Positions 1 to 7,213 of a stretch of 24,377 nucleotides of DNA are shown piece by piece (positions within the stretch are counted from its first letter, which is position 1; the number at the start of each line of letters is the position of its first letter). The notes beneath the pieces are model-generated. The model made no database searches, was not told the origin of the DNA, and worked only from the letters and a program-made list of their open reading frames with translations. The position numbers and the translations under genes are program-made. Location: contig CAYSWR010000020.1 in NCBI GenBank assembly GCA_964434855.1, forward strand, positions 1 to 24,377. The letters run 5' to 3'. The DNA comes from UBA8516 sp964434855 (lineage in GTDB: Archaea; Thermoproteota; Nitrososphaeria; Nitrososphaerales; Nitrosopumilaceae).

Positions 1-534
1 CCTTGTTTCTGTCGGAGTTTTCCGATATTTTCGTACAGGGATTTCTTTTGGTCTTTTCACATAGTCAATTTTACCAGCCACAAGAACATCTTGCATTGAC
101 ATGGTTTTTGCCACTCCCGGATGTTTCGGATCTGTTGTTCCATAGACGCCTTTTGCAGTTACAGTTTTGTCAAAAGCGTACACATCTTCTACATGTAAAA
201 TAGCGAAATCATTACCCTCCGGGTTTTTCAAGAGGACATCACAAGCATCCTTCATTTTTGCAGCAGTCTGCTTGTCAACATCTAATACGACTGGTATTGT
301 CCAGGGAAGATCATTCGATAATCTGCCTTTGTTAACTACACTTTCAAAGTCTTCCTGTGGTAAGAATCCTTCAAGTGGACTAAAAATGCCATCCGCTATG
401 TTTTCTACATCGTTTGCAAGATCTGCATCAACTGAAACGGTAAACATCCCGGATGGATTTTTCGTTGTAAATCTGTTTACTAATTTACCACCGTGTGGAG
501 CAGCAATACCGTTGCTTTTTTCCAAAAGACTCAC
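1..534 (-). CDS. sat: Sulfate adenylyltransferase (ATP sulfurylase), C-terminus beyond window
   Basis: Converts sulfate and ATP to adenylyl sulfate (APS) and pyrophosphate, the activation step of sulfate assimilation, in the cytoplasm. The first 178 codons are in the window and run off its left edge. Reading the minus strand gives the ATP-sulfurylase N-terminal (PUA-like) domain, with the family signatures GIFSPLEGFL near residue 50 and GTTDPKHPGV near residue 137. The chosen start is GTG at 534-532, which overlaps the TGA stop of the upstream cysH (531-533) in a GTGA junction, so the two are probably translationally coupled and co-transcribed. The catalytic HxGH-type motif lies outside the window and could not be checked. 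The family call is firm. Confidence 0.93.
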   Translation of the reverse strand, partial: MSLLEKSNGIAAPHGGKLVNRFTTKNPSGMFTVSVDADLANDVENIADGIFSPLEGFLPQEDFESVVNKGRLSNDLPWTIPVVLDVDKQTAAKMKDACDVLLKNPEGNDFAILHVEDVYAFDKTVTAKGVYGTTDPKHPGVAKTMSMQDVLVAGKIDYVKRPKEIPVRKYRKTPTETR

Positions 535-1253
535 TTGTTACCGTGATCTGCGTGCAATCCGCATTCCTTTTCTGGATCGGTTTCCCACCACCAGCGACCT
601 GCTCTCAGATCCTCACCTGGTTTTATTGCACGGGTGCAAGGTTCACAGCCAATACTTGGATACCCTTTGTCATGCAGTTTGTTATAAGGAATCTTGTTTG
701 CTTTGATATAATCCCATACTTGTTCCCATTTCCATTCAATTATCGGGTTTACTTTGATCATGTTGTTGTGTTGTTCGTCCATTTCAATTCTTTTAGCATC
801 TGACCTGTTTTGTGTTTGATCACCTCGTAATCCGGTTATCCACCCATCTAGAGTTGCAAGCATTTTATTTAGTGGATGAACCTTTCTTATTCCGCAACAG
901 AGCTTCCTGTTACCAATACTTTGGTAGAACAGGTTCATTCCGCTTACTCGAACCATCTGTTCTACTTCATTTTGATCCGGAAACGTGACTTCGATGTTTA
1001 TGTTGTATTTGTTTCGTATCTCATCCATCACATCATATGTTTCCTGGTTAAGCCTTCCCGTGTCAAGTGTAAAGATCCTAGCTTTTGGATTTATCTTCAT
1101 TAGCATATCTATGACCACAACGTCTTCTGCACCAAAACTTGATGCAAATGCAACTTTAGGATGAAGGTTGTCAAGTGTCCACTTTAGAATTTCTTGTGGA
1201 GTTTTTAGCGTATTATTTAATTGATTGATTTGTTCGGCAGTAAATTTGCCCAT
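531..1253 (-). CDS. cysH: Assimilatory adenylyl-sulfate (APS) reductase, CysH family
   Basis: Thiol-dependent reduction of APS (or PAPS) to sulfite. The 240-residue protein has the usual CysH length. It shows a PP-loop-derived SSFGAEDVVVIDM segment near residues 38-50, an LDTGRL motif near 63-68, the paired cysteines of KLCCGIRKVHPL and GCEPCT, and the C-terminal catalytic ECGLH. The CC...CxxC pattern is the [4Fe-4S] ligand set of APS-type reductases. PAPS-specific enzymes lack it, so APS is the likely substrate, which fits the directly following sat gene and the absence of an APS kinase here. A TATA-like box at 1276-1284 lies 26-27 nt before the ATG, so the mRNA is probably leaderless. Confidence 0.93.
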   Translation of the reverse strand: MGKFTAEQINQLNNTLKTPQEILKWTLDNLHPKVAFASSFGAEDVVVIDMLMKINPKARIFTLDTGRLNQETYDVMDEIRNKYNINIEVTFPDQNEVEQMVRVSGMNLFYQSIGNRKLCCGIRKVHPLNKMLATLDGWITGLRGDQTQNRSDAKRIEMDEQHNNMIKVNPIIEWKWEQVWDYIKANKIPYNKLHDKGYPSIGCEPCTRAIKPGEDLRAGRWWWETDPEKECGLHADHGNK

Positions 1254-1275
1254 AAAAAACTGTGTCTAATATGGC

Positions 1276-1284
1276 CATATAATT
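1276..1284 (-). promoter_or_regulatory. TATA box of cysH-sat
   Basis: AATTATATG on the minus strand is centred about 27 nt upstream of the cysH ATG, the normal archaeal TATA-to-start-site distance. The operon mRNA would therefore begin at or next to the start codon. Confidence 0.5.
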
Positions 1285-1316
1285 ATTGCTAGGTTCTATG
1301 AGGCATCATCCTAGAG

Positions 1317-1325
1317 TTATAAATA
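1317..1325 (+). promoter_or_regulatory. TATA box of the ThiI-like gene
   Basis: TTATAAATA is centred at 1321, 25 nt before the ATG at 1346. The open frame continues upstream of that ATG to a TTG at 1286, but this promoter lies inside that extension. The position of the box therefore argues for the ATG at 1346 as the start. Confidence 0.5.
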
Positions 1326-1345
1326 ACTTTGAATTAAGAATCAAA

Positions 1346-2476
1346 ATGAACGAAAATACAGTAGTTGTTGTTTTTCCTTCTTTGTTTTCCCTCAATAAAA
1401 TAGATCATCTTGTCTCAAGCATATCTACGATCCTTAAAATAAAGAAACTAGGTTTTAGTAAAATCCGTAAAAATGGTTCTGTAATAATAGTAGAAGCAGA
1501 TGATCCTGTATTTGCCTCATCCGCAATAGCATCACTTTTTGGAATAGAAAAAATCGCTATCGCTAAAGAAATAGAAAATAGTTTTAATGTCATAGTTACT
1601 ACAATAGCTACAGTTGGCGCTAATCTTCTTCTCAGAGGAGAAAGATTCTATGTCAAAGTGGACGGTATAGGAACAGAATATGTACCAAAGGATGTAGAAC
1701 TTGCAGCTACATCAGCATTAATAGAAAAGACGGTTGATTTTCAAACAAAACCTGGTACAGAATCAAGCTATGACAAAATCATTTATACGTATATTACAAA
1801 ATCGCACGCGTATGTGTGTATTTTTGTAGATAAAGGTGGAGGAGGTATTCCAAACAAATCACAAAACGAAAGAGTTCTTTGTTGTATATATGATGAGCTT
1901 TCAGCAATAGCATGTCTTCAAATTCTCAAGATGGGTTTTGATGTAAAAATTCTAGTTTGTCATAGTAGTGAGTCTGAACTTCTTAGTATAGTTAAAATGT
2001 TAAACCAAATTCTACCTAGACTTTTACAAACCAGAGTTGAATTACATTTTTGTAGACTTGACATGAAATCTTTTGGGAGATCAATTTTACTTAAAACTGC
2101 AATAATAACAGAGATTCTTGCGTCTTTTGCAAAAAGATTCAAGATAGATAGAATATCGCTCGCAATTTCACCGCTAATATTCCCTGCATGGTTTATAGAA
2201 TACAACGCAATGCGTGTGTTTCAAAAGGGCATTATTCCTTGGTTTCCTCTTTCAGGTATAGATAATAGCATTTTTGACACCGCTAATGAAATTGGTTTGG
2301 GAAAATACATATCTAAAATTGAGAATCTGTGTAAGACAAAGTTCAAGAAAGACTTACCAAAAGGCAAAGTTAACAGAATTTCTCAAATCTCGCTTCGTGA
2401 TATAAAGACAATCACTATTACGTTAGGCTCAAAAAACATACACGACATAATTGACTCACTAAAATCAAATCATTGA
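1346..2476 (+). CDS. ThiI-like THUMP-domain protein with degenerate PP-loop
   Basis: Related to ThiI, which makes 4-thiouridine in tRNA and in some organisms supplies sulfur for thiamine. Residues 1-75 look like the N-terminal ferredoxin-like domain. Residues 80-165 form a THUMP RNA-binding domain, with ANLLLRGERFYVKVDGIGTEY as its core. The following segment, GGGGIP...RVLCCIYDELSAIACLQILKMG (about residues 164-197), aligns by eye with the ThiI stretch that carries the ATP-binding SGGxDS. Here those residues read IYDELS, so the nucleotide-binding motif is gone, while the flanking hydrophobic strand, helix and C-terminal domain (PLSGIDN near residue 303) remain. No rhodanese domain is present. 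It diverges from cysH. I infer tRNA or RNA binding and doubt thiolation activity. Confidence 0.72.
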   Translation: MNENTVVVVFPSLFSLNKIDHLVSSISTILKIKKLGFSKIRKNGSVIIVEADDPVFASSAIASLFGIEKIAIAKEIENSFNVIVTTIATVGANLLLRGERFYVKVDGIGTEYVPKDVELAATSALIEKTVDFQTKPGTESSYDKIIYTYITKSHAYVCIFVDKGGGGIPNKSQNERVLCCIYDELSAIACLQILKMGFDVKILVCHSSESELLSIVKMLNQILPRLLQTRVELHFCRLDMKSFGRSILLKTAIITEILASFAKRFKIDRISLAISPLIFPAWFIEYNAMRVFQKGIIPWFPLSGIDNSIFDTANEIGLGKYISKIENLCKTKFKKDLPKGKVNRISQISLRDIKTITITLGSKNIHDIIDSLKSNH

Positions 2477-2478
2477 GA

Positions 2479-2486
2479 ATTTAAAC
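2479..2486 (+). promoter_or_regulatory. TATA-like box of the glycosyltransferase gene
   Basis: ATTTAAAC is centred about 27 nt before the GTG at 2510. It sits just after the stop of the preceding gene. This supports a separate leaderless transcript and the GTG start. Confidence 0.4.
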
Positions 2487-2509
2487 GGGAAATGAGTTGA
2501 TCTGAATCT

Positions 2510-3739
2510 GTGATAAAGTTAGGACAATTTATCTATCCATGGGGAAATGGGCATTATAGCAGGATGATGTCACTTGACAGAGTTCTGCCTAATCATATCA
2601 AAGATGAGTTAGAAATGCATTATTTCAGTAAGGGAGAAGTATATCAAAAATTATTACAAAAATTTCCACAAAAGAAACAACAGATCCATGAAATTTTGAT
2701 GCCAACACCGATAGATGGTAAACATGGACCCAGTGTCACACTTTCTATGTTGAATCTTTTGTTACCAATTTCTGGAAATCCCCCACTTGTAATTCAAATT
2801 TTAGATTATCTAAAGAAGGAAGCGAATCTCTACAATTCACAAAAATTTGATTTGGTGATAAATGATGGAGATGTGGGTTCCAACGTATTAGCTAAAAACC
2901 GAGGTATTAAGTCGATTTTTGTAACAAATCAATTTAGACCAAAACTTTGGAGATCACATTTTTTCTTTTATCCATCTTTGATTTACATATCAAAGCAGAT
3001 TGCAAAAGCGACAAAGATAGTTGTGGCCGATTCGGCTCCTCCAAACACCATATGTGAATATAATCTGAATTTTCCAGATGAAATAAAACAAAAGGTTGTC
3101 TATGCTGGTCATTTTTCAAATGCAGCAGTAACAAATCATAAACCAAAAACAGATTTGGAAAAATTGATTGAAAATACAGATTTTGGATATTGGATGCAAA
3201 CAGGTAATAAAGCCACAAAAGAATTTACTGGTAAAAAGTATGAGGGGGCTTTTCACTCAGAAGGAATGCAAAAACAAAAACGACTTGTTTCACATGCACA
3301 AAATGACTCCTCCCTAGATAAAGTGAAAGGAAATGATGGTAAAATCTACTCTATTTCAGATGCACTTGAATACAATCTAGATTGGATTCAGATCGATGTA
3401 GGATTTTTGTCAGAACAAGAGAAAGACACCGTTTTGAATTTATGTAAATACGCTGTCATAAATGGTTCTCATACGGCAATGGGAGAAATTATTGGGACCA
3501 AAGCAAAACCGATTATAGGAATTCCTGTTTATGATGAACACACAAATCAGATAAGATGGGCAGAAGAAAGGAAGCTTGGAATTCTTGCGAATAATACAAA
3601 ACAGGTAATACAAGCTGTTTACAACATACAAAACAATTATAACAAATATGAAGAACAACTCGTAGAATTTTCTAGAAATTTCGATAGAAATGGAGCTCAA
3701 AACACCGCACAAATAATTGCAGAGATGCTTGAGGATTAG
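2510..3739 (+). CDS. GT-B fold glycosyltransferase-like protein (MJ1255/VC2487 type)
   Basis: Probably transfers a sugar from a nucleotide sugar, in the manner of MurG or family-28 enzymes. The N-terminus YPWGNGHYSRMMSLDR (residues 9-24) is the glycine-rich acceptor-domain loop of that superfamily. Near the C-terminus, NGSHTAMGEIIGTKAKPIIGIPVYDEHTNQIRWAEERKLG (about 324-363) matches the donor-site pattern of an acidic residue, then a KPxIxIP strand, then a glutamine/asparagine. The middle, about residues 225-290, is a lysine- and glutamine-rich polar stretch. I cannot see the usual glycine-rich first strand of the second Rossmann domain in it, so the donor domain is atypical. The GTG start fits a TATA-like box about 27 nt upstream. 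The acceptor is unknown. Confidence 0.65.
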   Translation: MIKLGQFIYPWGNGHYSRMMSLDRVLPNHIKDELEMHYFSKGEVYQKLLQKFPQKKQQIHEILMPTPIDGKHGPSVTLSMLNLLLPISGNPPLVIQILDYLKKEANLYNSQKFDLVINDGDVGSNVLAKNRGIKSIFVTNQFRPKLWRSHFFFYPSLIYISKQIAKATKIVVADSAPPNTICEYNLNFPDEIKQKVVYAGHFSNAAVTNHKPKTDLEKLIENTDFGYWMQTGNKATKEFTGKKYEGAFHSEGMQKQKRLVSHAQNDSSLDKVKGNDGKIYSISDALEYNLDWIQIDVGFLSEQEKDTVLNLCKYAVINGSHTAMGEIIGTKAKPIIGIPVYDEHTNQIRWAEERKLGILANNTKQVIQAVYNIQNNYNKYEEQLVEFSRNFDRNGAQNTAQIIAEMLED

Positions 3740-3743
3740 AAAG

Positions 3744-3753
3744 AATTATAATT
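3744..3753 (+). promoter_or_regulatory. TATA box of the putative small RNA
   Basis: AATTATAATT is centred at 3748-3749. A start site 25-26 nt downstream falls at about 3774, which is exactly the first base of the 12-bp hairpin stem that follows. No start codon with a useful open frame lies at that distance. Confidence 0.5.
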
Positions 3754-3773
3754 TTTCCGGACAAAGTAGCAGA

Positions 3774-3840
3774 TCTGGTACGCGGCATTTTCGATGGGCG
3801 AACTGACCGCAAGGGATGACGACATAGACCGCGTACCAGA
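3774..3840 (+). ncRNA. Putative small structured RNA closed by a perfect 12-bp stem
   Basis: Bases 3774-3785 are perfectly complementary to 3829-3840, closing a 43-nt internal segment. That segment has a possible minor hairpin (GCG at 3798-3800 with CGC at 3808-3810) and the short words CTGA (3803-3806) and GGATGA (3814-3819), which recall box D' and box C' of C/D guide RNAs. The outer C and D boxes are not convincing, so I do not call it a C/D RNA. The segment is much richer in G+C than the surrounding AT-rich DNA. It has its own TATA box at 3744-3753, and the next gene has another promoter. The family is unknown. Confidence 0.5.
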
Positions 3841-3874
3841 ATTGACCAAAAGCTTTTATGGATAATTTTGATGA

Positions 3875-4105
3875 GTGGCGTCATTGACTGATTGCCCCGA
3901 ATGTGCAGCTAAGCAGATAGTTATCGAGATGAAATTTGATTTGAATACAAAACACTTTATCTGTAAAAAATGTGGTCTGTATGCAACACGGGAACAAATA
4001 AGCGATATTAGAGATAGATTAAATCGTCGTGAGAAGACACGTGAGGATAAGCATGATGAGTACAGAGACTGGTGGCAATCAAGTAAAAAAGACAAACAGA
4101 ATTAA
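3875..4105 (+). CDS. Small zinc-ribbon protein
   Basis: A 76-residue cytoplasmic protein with two CxxC knuckles: DCPEC at residues 7-10 and CKKC at 30-33. Together they form a typical four-cysteine zinc ribbon. The rest is a charged helix, rich in Arg, Lys, Asp and Glu, ending in DEYRDWWQSSKKDK. No catalytic domain is visible, so it may bind nucleic acid or act as a partner subunit. The start is uncertain. GTG at 3875 gives MASLTDC, but a TATA-like box at about 3852-3859 would put the mRNA start near 3882, favouring TTG at 3884 (MTDCPEC). The following gene starts 17 nt downstream and is probably co-transcribed. Confidence 0.75.
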   Translation: MASLTDCPECAAKQIVIEMKFDLNTKHFICKKCGLYATREQISDIRDRLNRREKTREDKHDEYRDWWQSSKKDKQN

Positions 4106-4122
4106 TTATTGAGTGAAAGTAA

Positions 4123-4515
4123 ATGGTAAAAGAACTTCCAAAATGGGCACAGGATGAAATAAAAAATGCAAAGTTTGGAAAACCCGAATCACAAACAAGA
4201 ACAGGTTACATTCTTGAGATATATGACAAGGACGTGAAGATTGACGCCCAGCTGTATGAAGAAGTTGAGGATGGAAGACACATTATAACTTTAGATTTAC
4301 CAAAAAAAGTAAAGCCAGCAGATTTGATGAAGGGTGTTGTGTATGAATTTACTTTTAATTCGATGAAGGCCACTTTAAGCAAAAAACTTGTTGAGCTTCT
4401 AAAAAAAGAAATGGAGATTGATATGGATGCCATATACCAGTTTGATCTGACTAATTTGGAATTAATGGATGTTGGTTCTGATACAGTAGGTTCAACAGAA
4501 TCTGTAGAAGAATAG
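4123..4515 (+). CDS. Conserved-looking hypothetical protein, 130 residues
   Basis: I do not recognise this family. The protein is soluble and highly charged. It has a short basic N-terminus (residues 1-25, KWAQDEIKNAKFGKP), then a stretch of alternating hydrophobic residues consistent with beta strands (about 27-85, including GYILEIYDKDVKIDAQLYEEVEDGRHIITLDLP). A lysine-rich amphipathic helix follows (about 88-100, SKKLVELLKKEM), and the tail is acidic. The strand pattern would suit a small beta-barrel or OB-like fold, but this is only an impression. It follows the zinc-ribbon gene by 17 nt on the same strand, so the two probably form an operon. The ATG is preceded by only a weak purine tract. 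Confidence 0.65.
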   Translation: MVKELPKWAQDEIKNAKFGKPESQTRTGYILEIYDKDVKIDAQLYEEVEDGRHIITLDLPKKVKPADLMKGVVYEFTFNSMKATLSKKLVELLKKEMEIDMDAIYQFDLTNLELMDVGSDTVGSTESVEE

Positions 4516-4549
4516 ATTATAATTAATTAAAATAATTTTCTCTACTAAT

Positions 4550-5347
4550 TCATAATTTTTGTGATCTCATTTGTTTTCTAAAAGCTGCTCCTAAGATTGG
4601 ATTTATCAAATATGGAATTGTGTGTTTTAACCATACAGCGCCTCTTACAAATGACGGTATAATTATCTCTAGTCTTGGTGAAGTTGCTGCTTTTACTATT
4701 GCTTTTGCTACAGTTTTTGAACTAAGCGATGTTGGCGAATATTTTGGTATTGATTTGAATGAAGGGTGATTAAAAAAGTCAGTTCTAACCATTATAGGAC
4801 TAACTACAGTAATACCTACACCGGTTCCTTTTAATTCATGATATAATCCCTCTGAGAATCCCAGCATAGCAAATTTTGATGCGCAATATGATGCAATTCC
4901 TGGAAGGCCAAAACTTCCTGCAACTGAAGCTACGTTTACTATATGCCCAGTCTTTTGTTCTAACATTTTTGGCAGAAAAGCCTTGATACAGTAAACCATT
5001 CCAAAATAATTAGTTTCCATCTGGGATTCTATTTCTTCTATTTTTAGTTCAAGTACAGAACCATAAATTGCAAAACCTGCATTATTAACTAGAATATCGA
5101 TTTTACCAAATTTATCTAGAACAGTTTTACTCATCTGTTCGACTTCATGCCATTTAGAAACATCGCATTGACATACTAGTATTTCATTTCCATATTTTGC
5201 AAGATTTTTTGCTACAGATTCTAGATTTTCTTTTCTTCTTGCAACAAGCACAATAGAACTTTTTCGTTTAGCAAATTCTACAGCTGATGCTTCACCAATT
5301 CCACTAGATGCTCCTGTAATTACTATAACTTTATCATTAAAATCCAC
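4550..5347 (-). CDS. Short-chain dehydrogenase/reductase (SDR), classical type
   Basis: NAD(P)-dependent oxidoreductase of 265 residues. The Rossmann glycine motif TGASSGIGEA is at residues 11-20, the stabilising NNAG at 88-91, and the catalytic Ser141, Tyr154 and Lys158 are in place (SVAG...SYCASK). Arginines at 37-38 (ARRKE) after the second strand favour NADP(H). The C-terminal 40 residues are hydrophobic and basic (AVWLKHTIPYLINPILGAAFRKQ), suggesting membrane association, as in SDRs acting on lipids. The start is GTG, 34 nt from the flippase-like gene upstream on the same strand, and a TATA-like CTTTATTTT lies in that gap. The substrate is unknown; the neighbour suggests a lipid role. 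Confidence 0.88.
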   Translation of the reverse strand: MDFNDKVIVITGASSGIGEASAVEFAKRKSSIVLVARRKENLESVAKNLAKYGNEILVCQCDVSKWHEVEQMSKTVLDKFGKIDILVNNAGFAIYGSVLELKIEEIESQMETNYFGMVYCIKAFLPKMLEQKTGHIVNVASVAGSFGLPGIASYCASKFAMLGFSEGLYHELKGTGVGITVVSPIMVRTDFFNHPSFKSIPKYSPTSLSSKTVAKAIVKAATSPRLEIIIPSFVRGAVWLKHTIPYLINPILGAAFRKQMRSQKL

Positions 5348-5381
5348 AAAGAAAAATAGCTAGTTGAAAATAAAGTGCTTT

Positions 5382-6398
5382 CTATGAAATTTCAGCTTTT
5401 TTTGTACGTGGATATACTATTTTCATTAAAAGTATCCAGCTTATAACAAGACTAACGTGATATGTAGCAATTCTCCATGCTATGACAATATTCCATTGTA
5501 TGCTATCTTTGGTTGGTTCAAAAGTCAGACTGTTCAAGTTTCCAAGATATGCCCATATACCAAATTCTGTGAGACCTGAACCACCTATTGTTACAGGTAT
5601 ATTTCCTAAGGCATTTGAGGCCATTGCTGCTAAAAGTGAATTAAAAAAATCTATAAAATAACCAGCCCCATTTGCAATTACCATAAATGAAATCCCGTAA
5701 AACACCCAAATGAATATAGAAAAGATCATAGATACTGCAAATGCTTTTTTTGCTTGTTTATTATGCAGGCTTTGCCTACTCATCTCACAAACCTCTTGCA
5801 TCCATTGATTAGTTTTATCAATGTATTTTGAAGCCCGTTCTTTGCCTGCTTTTTTTGCAGTTTTTTCTATCCAAGATGGAACTTGGAAAGTTCTCCTGTA
5901 AGATAGAAAAAATAGACTGGACCAAATTGCCGTAACTGGTAAGCTTATTGCAATAATTACAATTCCTATTGCATATGCACCATTGAAAAACGCAAAGGCT
6001 GCAGAAGTGAGAGCAAAGATTCCCGCTACTAGAACTTCAGTAACGATTTCCATTATTGTAACCCAAGTTGCTTTACCTGTTGGAATTCCTTTCTTTTTTA
6101 ACCATATTATTCTGACTAATTCACCACCAACAAAAGAGGGTGTAGTAGATGTGACAAATTCACTCCCAATTCTTACTGAAACTGTTTTCCATGGAACTTC
6201 AATGTGACCAAGAAATGTCTTTACCAGATAATTGAATTTTAGACCTTGCATTAGTAATTTGCCAACAATTGCCAATGCTGCACTCATAAAAGGAATAAGA
6301 CCCACTGCAAAAAGCTCTTCAAGTTTTATGTTAAAGGTAAATGCAATTAAAATAAATGGTACAATACTAACTGGAATTGCTAAAAGTTTCCAATTCAT
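5382..6398 (-). CDS. Flippase-like integral membrane protein (lysylphosphatidylglycerol synthase TM/UPF0104 family)
   Basis: A 338-residue polytopic membrane protein with about eight hydrophobic segments. It matches the membrane-domain family known from MprF/AglD (PF03706). The recognisable family features are the early segment with KLLMQGLKFNYLVKTFLGHIEVPWKTVSVRIGSEFVTSTTPSFVGGELVRIIWL (residues 47-100), giving the conserved TPS..GGE pattern, and the late segment AMASNALGNIPVTIGGSGLTEFGIWAYL with its GGxGLTE motif. Members flip or carry lipid-linked molecules, but no soluble synthase domain is attached here. It shares its promoter region with the divergent GTPase gene and is followed by the SDR, so a lipid-related pair is plausible. 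Confidence 0.82.
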   Translation of the reverse strand: MNWKLLAIPVSIVPFILIAFTFNIKLEELFAVGLIPFMSAALAIVGKLLMQGLKFNYLVKTFLGHIEVPWKTVSVRIGSEFVTSTTPSFVGGELVRIIWLKKKGIPTGKATWVTIMEIVTEVLVAGIFALTSAAFAFFNGAYAIGIVIIAISLPVTAIWSSLFFLSYRRTFQVPSWIEKTAKKAGKERASKYIDKTNQWMQEVCEMSRQSLHNKQAKKAFAVSMIFSIFIWVFYGISFMVIANGAGYFIDFFNSLLAAMASNALGNIPVTIGGSGLTEFGIWAYLGNLNSLTFEPTKDSIQWNIVIAWRIATYHVSLVISWILLMKIVYPRTKKAEIS

Positions 6399-6420
6399 TG
6401 CCTGCTTTAATTATGGATGG

Positions 6421-6430
6421 AAATATAAGC
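6421..6430. promoter_or_regulatory. Shared TATA element between two divergent genes
   Basis: AAATATAAGC reads as a TATA box in both directions. Its core centre (about 6424-6425) is about 27 nt from the flippase ATG (6398) on the minus strand and about 30 nt from the GTPase ATG (6455) on the plus strand. No second box of equal quality lies in the 56-nt gap. Confidence 0.45.
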
Positions 6431-6454
6431 TCAACATGAAATATAGTCAGCAAA

Positions 6455-7213
6455 ATGAAAACTATTTTTATTCTAGGTACCGCAGGAGCTGGAAAATCAT
6501 TACTTGCATCCAGCCTTCTTGATTATTACACAAAAAATGGTGCTTTTGTTGGAATGCTAAATTTAGATCCGGGAGTTGAAAATCTTCCATATACATGTGA
6601 TGTCGACGTTAGAGATTATGTAGATATTGTATCTATAATGAGACAATATGATTTGGGTCCAAATGGTGCTATAATAATGGCAACTGACCTCATTGCATCA
6701 AAGATGGATCAGATTCAACATGAAGTTGATAATGTGAATCCAGACTATCTTATTGTTGATACTCCAGGCCAAATAGAGCTTTTTGCATATAGATCAAGCG
6801 GTCCATTTTTTGTGCAAAACTTTGTATCTGAACAAAAAGTTGCATTATTTCTGCACGATGGTGTATTGGTAACTACTCCAACTAATTTTGTTTCGATTGC
6901 ACTTCTTGCTACATCAATAAAACTAAGACTCAATTTATCGCATATCAATGTCTTAACAAAAACTGATCTAATTGAAGATAAGATTAAGACCATATTGAAA
7001 TGGTCAACTGATGTAAAAAGCCTGGAAGATGCAGTTGCAAAACAATCAGATGGTGAAAATTATACACTTGTGACTAATATTTTACGAAGTTTAAATATGG
7101 GTGGTTTTTCTCAAGGACTCATTCCAATTTCCAATGTAACTGGAGAAGGCATGGTAAACCTCGAGACAGCATTAAGCAGAATTCTTAATTTGGGAGAGGA
7201 GATAGAAGATTAA
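6455..7213 (+). CDS. GPN-loop GTPase
   Basis: Archaeal member of the GPN family, dimeric GTPases whose eukaryotic relatives (Npa3/Gpn1-3) assemble and import RNA polymerase II. The motifs appear in order: P-loop GTAGAGKS at residues 8-15, LDPG at 37-40, the defining Gly-Pro-Asn at 68-70 (LGPNGA), switch-II DTPGQIE at 102-108, and the guanine-specificity motif TKTD at 168-171. The length of 252 residues is normal. The ATG is about 30 nt from the shared TATA box, so the leader is absent or very short. The stop TAA is followed without a gap by the TTG of homoserine kinase, so both are on one transcript. Confidence 0.93.
   Translation: MKTIFILGTAGAGKSLLASSLLDYYTKNGAFVGMLNLDPGVENLPYTCDVDVRDYVDIVSIMRQYDLGPNGAIIMATDLIASKMDQIQHEVDNVNPDYLIVDTPGQIELFAYRSSGPFFVQNFVSEQKVALFLHDGVLVTTPTNFVSIALLATSIKLRLNLSHINVLTKTDLIEDKIKTILKWSTDVKSLEDAVAKQSDGENYTLVTNILRSLNMGGFSQGLIPISNVTGEGMVNLETALSRILNLGEEIED

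Noticed and set aside
167..706. Long plus-strand open frame near the left edge
   Set aside because: It is antisense to sat and cysH, whose minus-strand products carry clear family motifs; its own product has no domain-like pattern.
1286..1345. Upstream TTG start for the ThiI-like gene
   Set aside because: The extension contains the predicted TATA box and reads as non-family sequence.
3786..3828. C/D-box guide RNA
   Set aside because: Internal CTGA and GGATGA are present, but outer C and D boxes are poor, and the 12-bp closing stem is far longer than in such RNAs.
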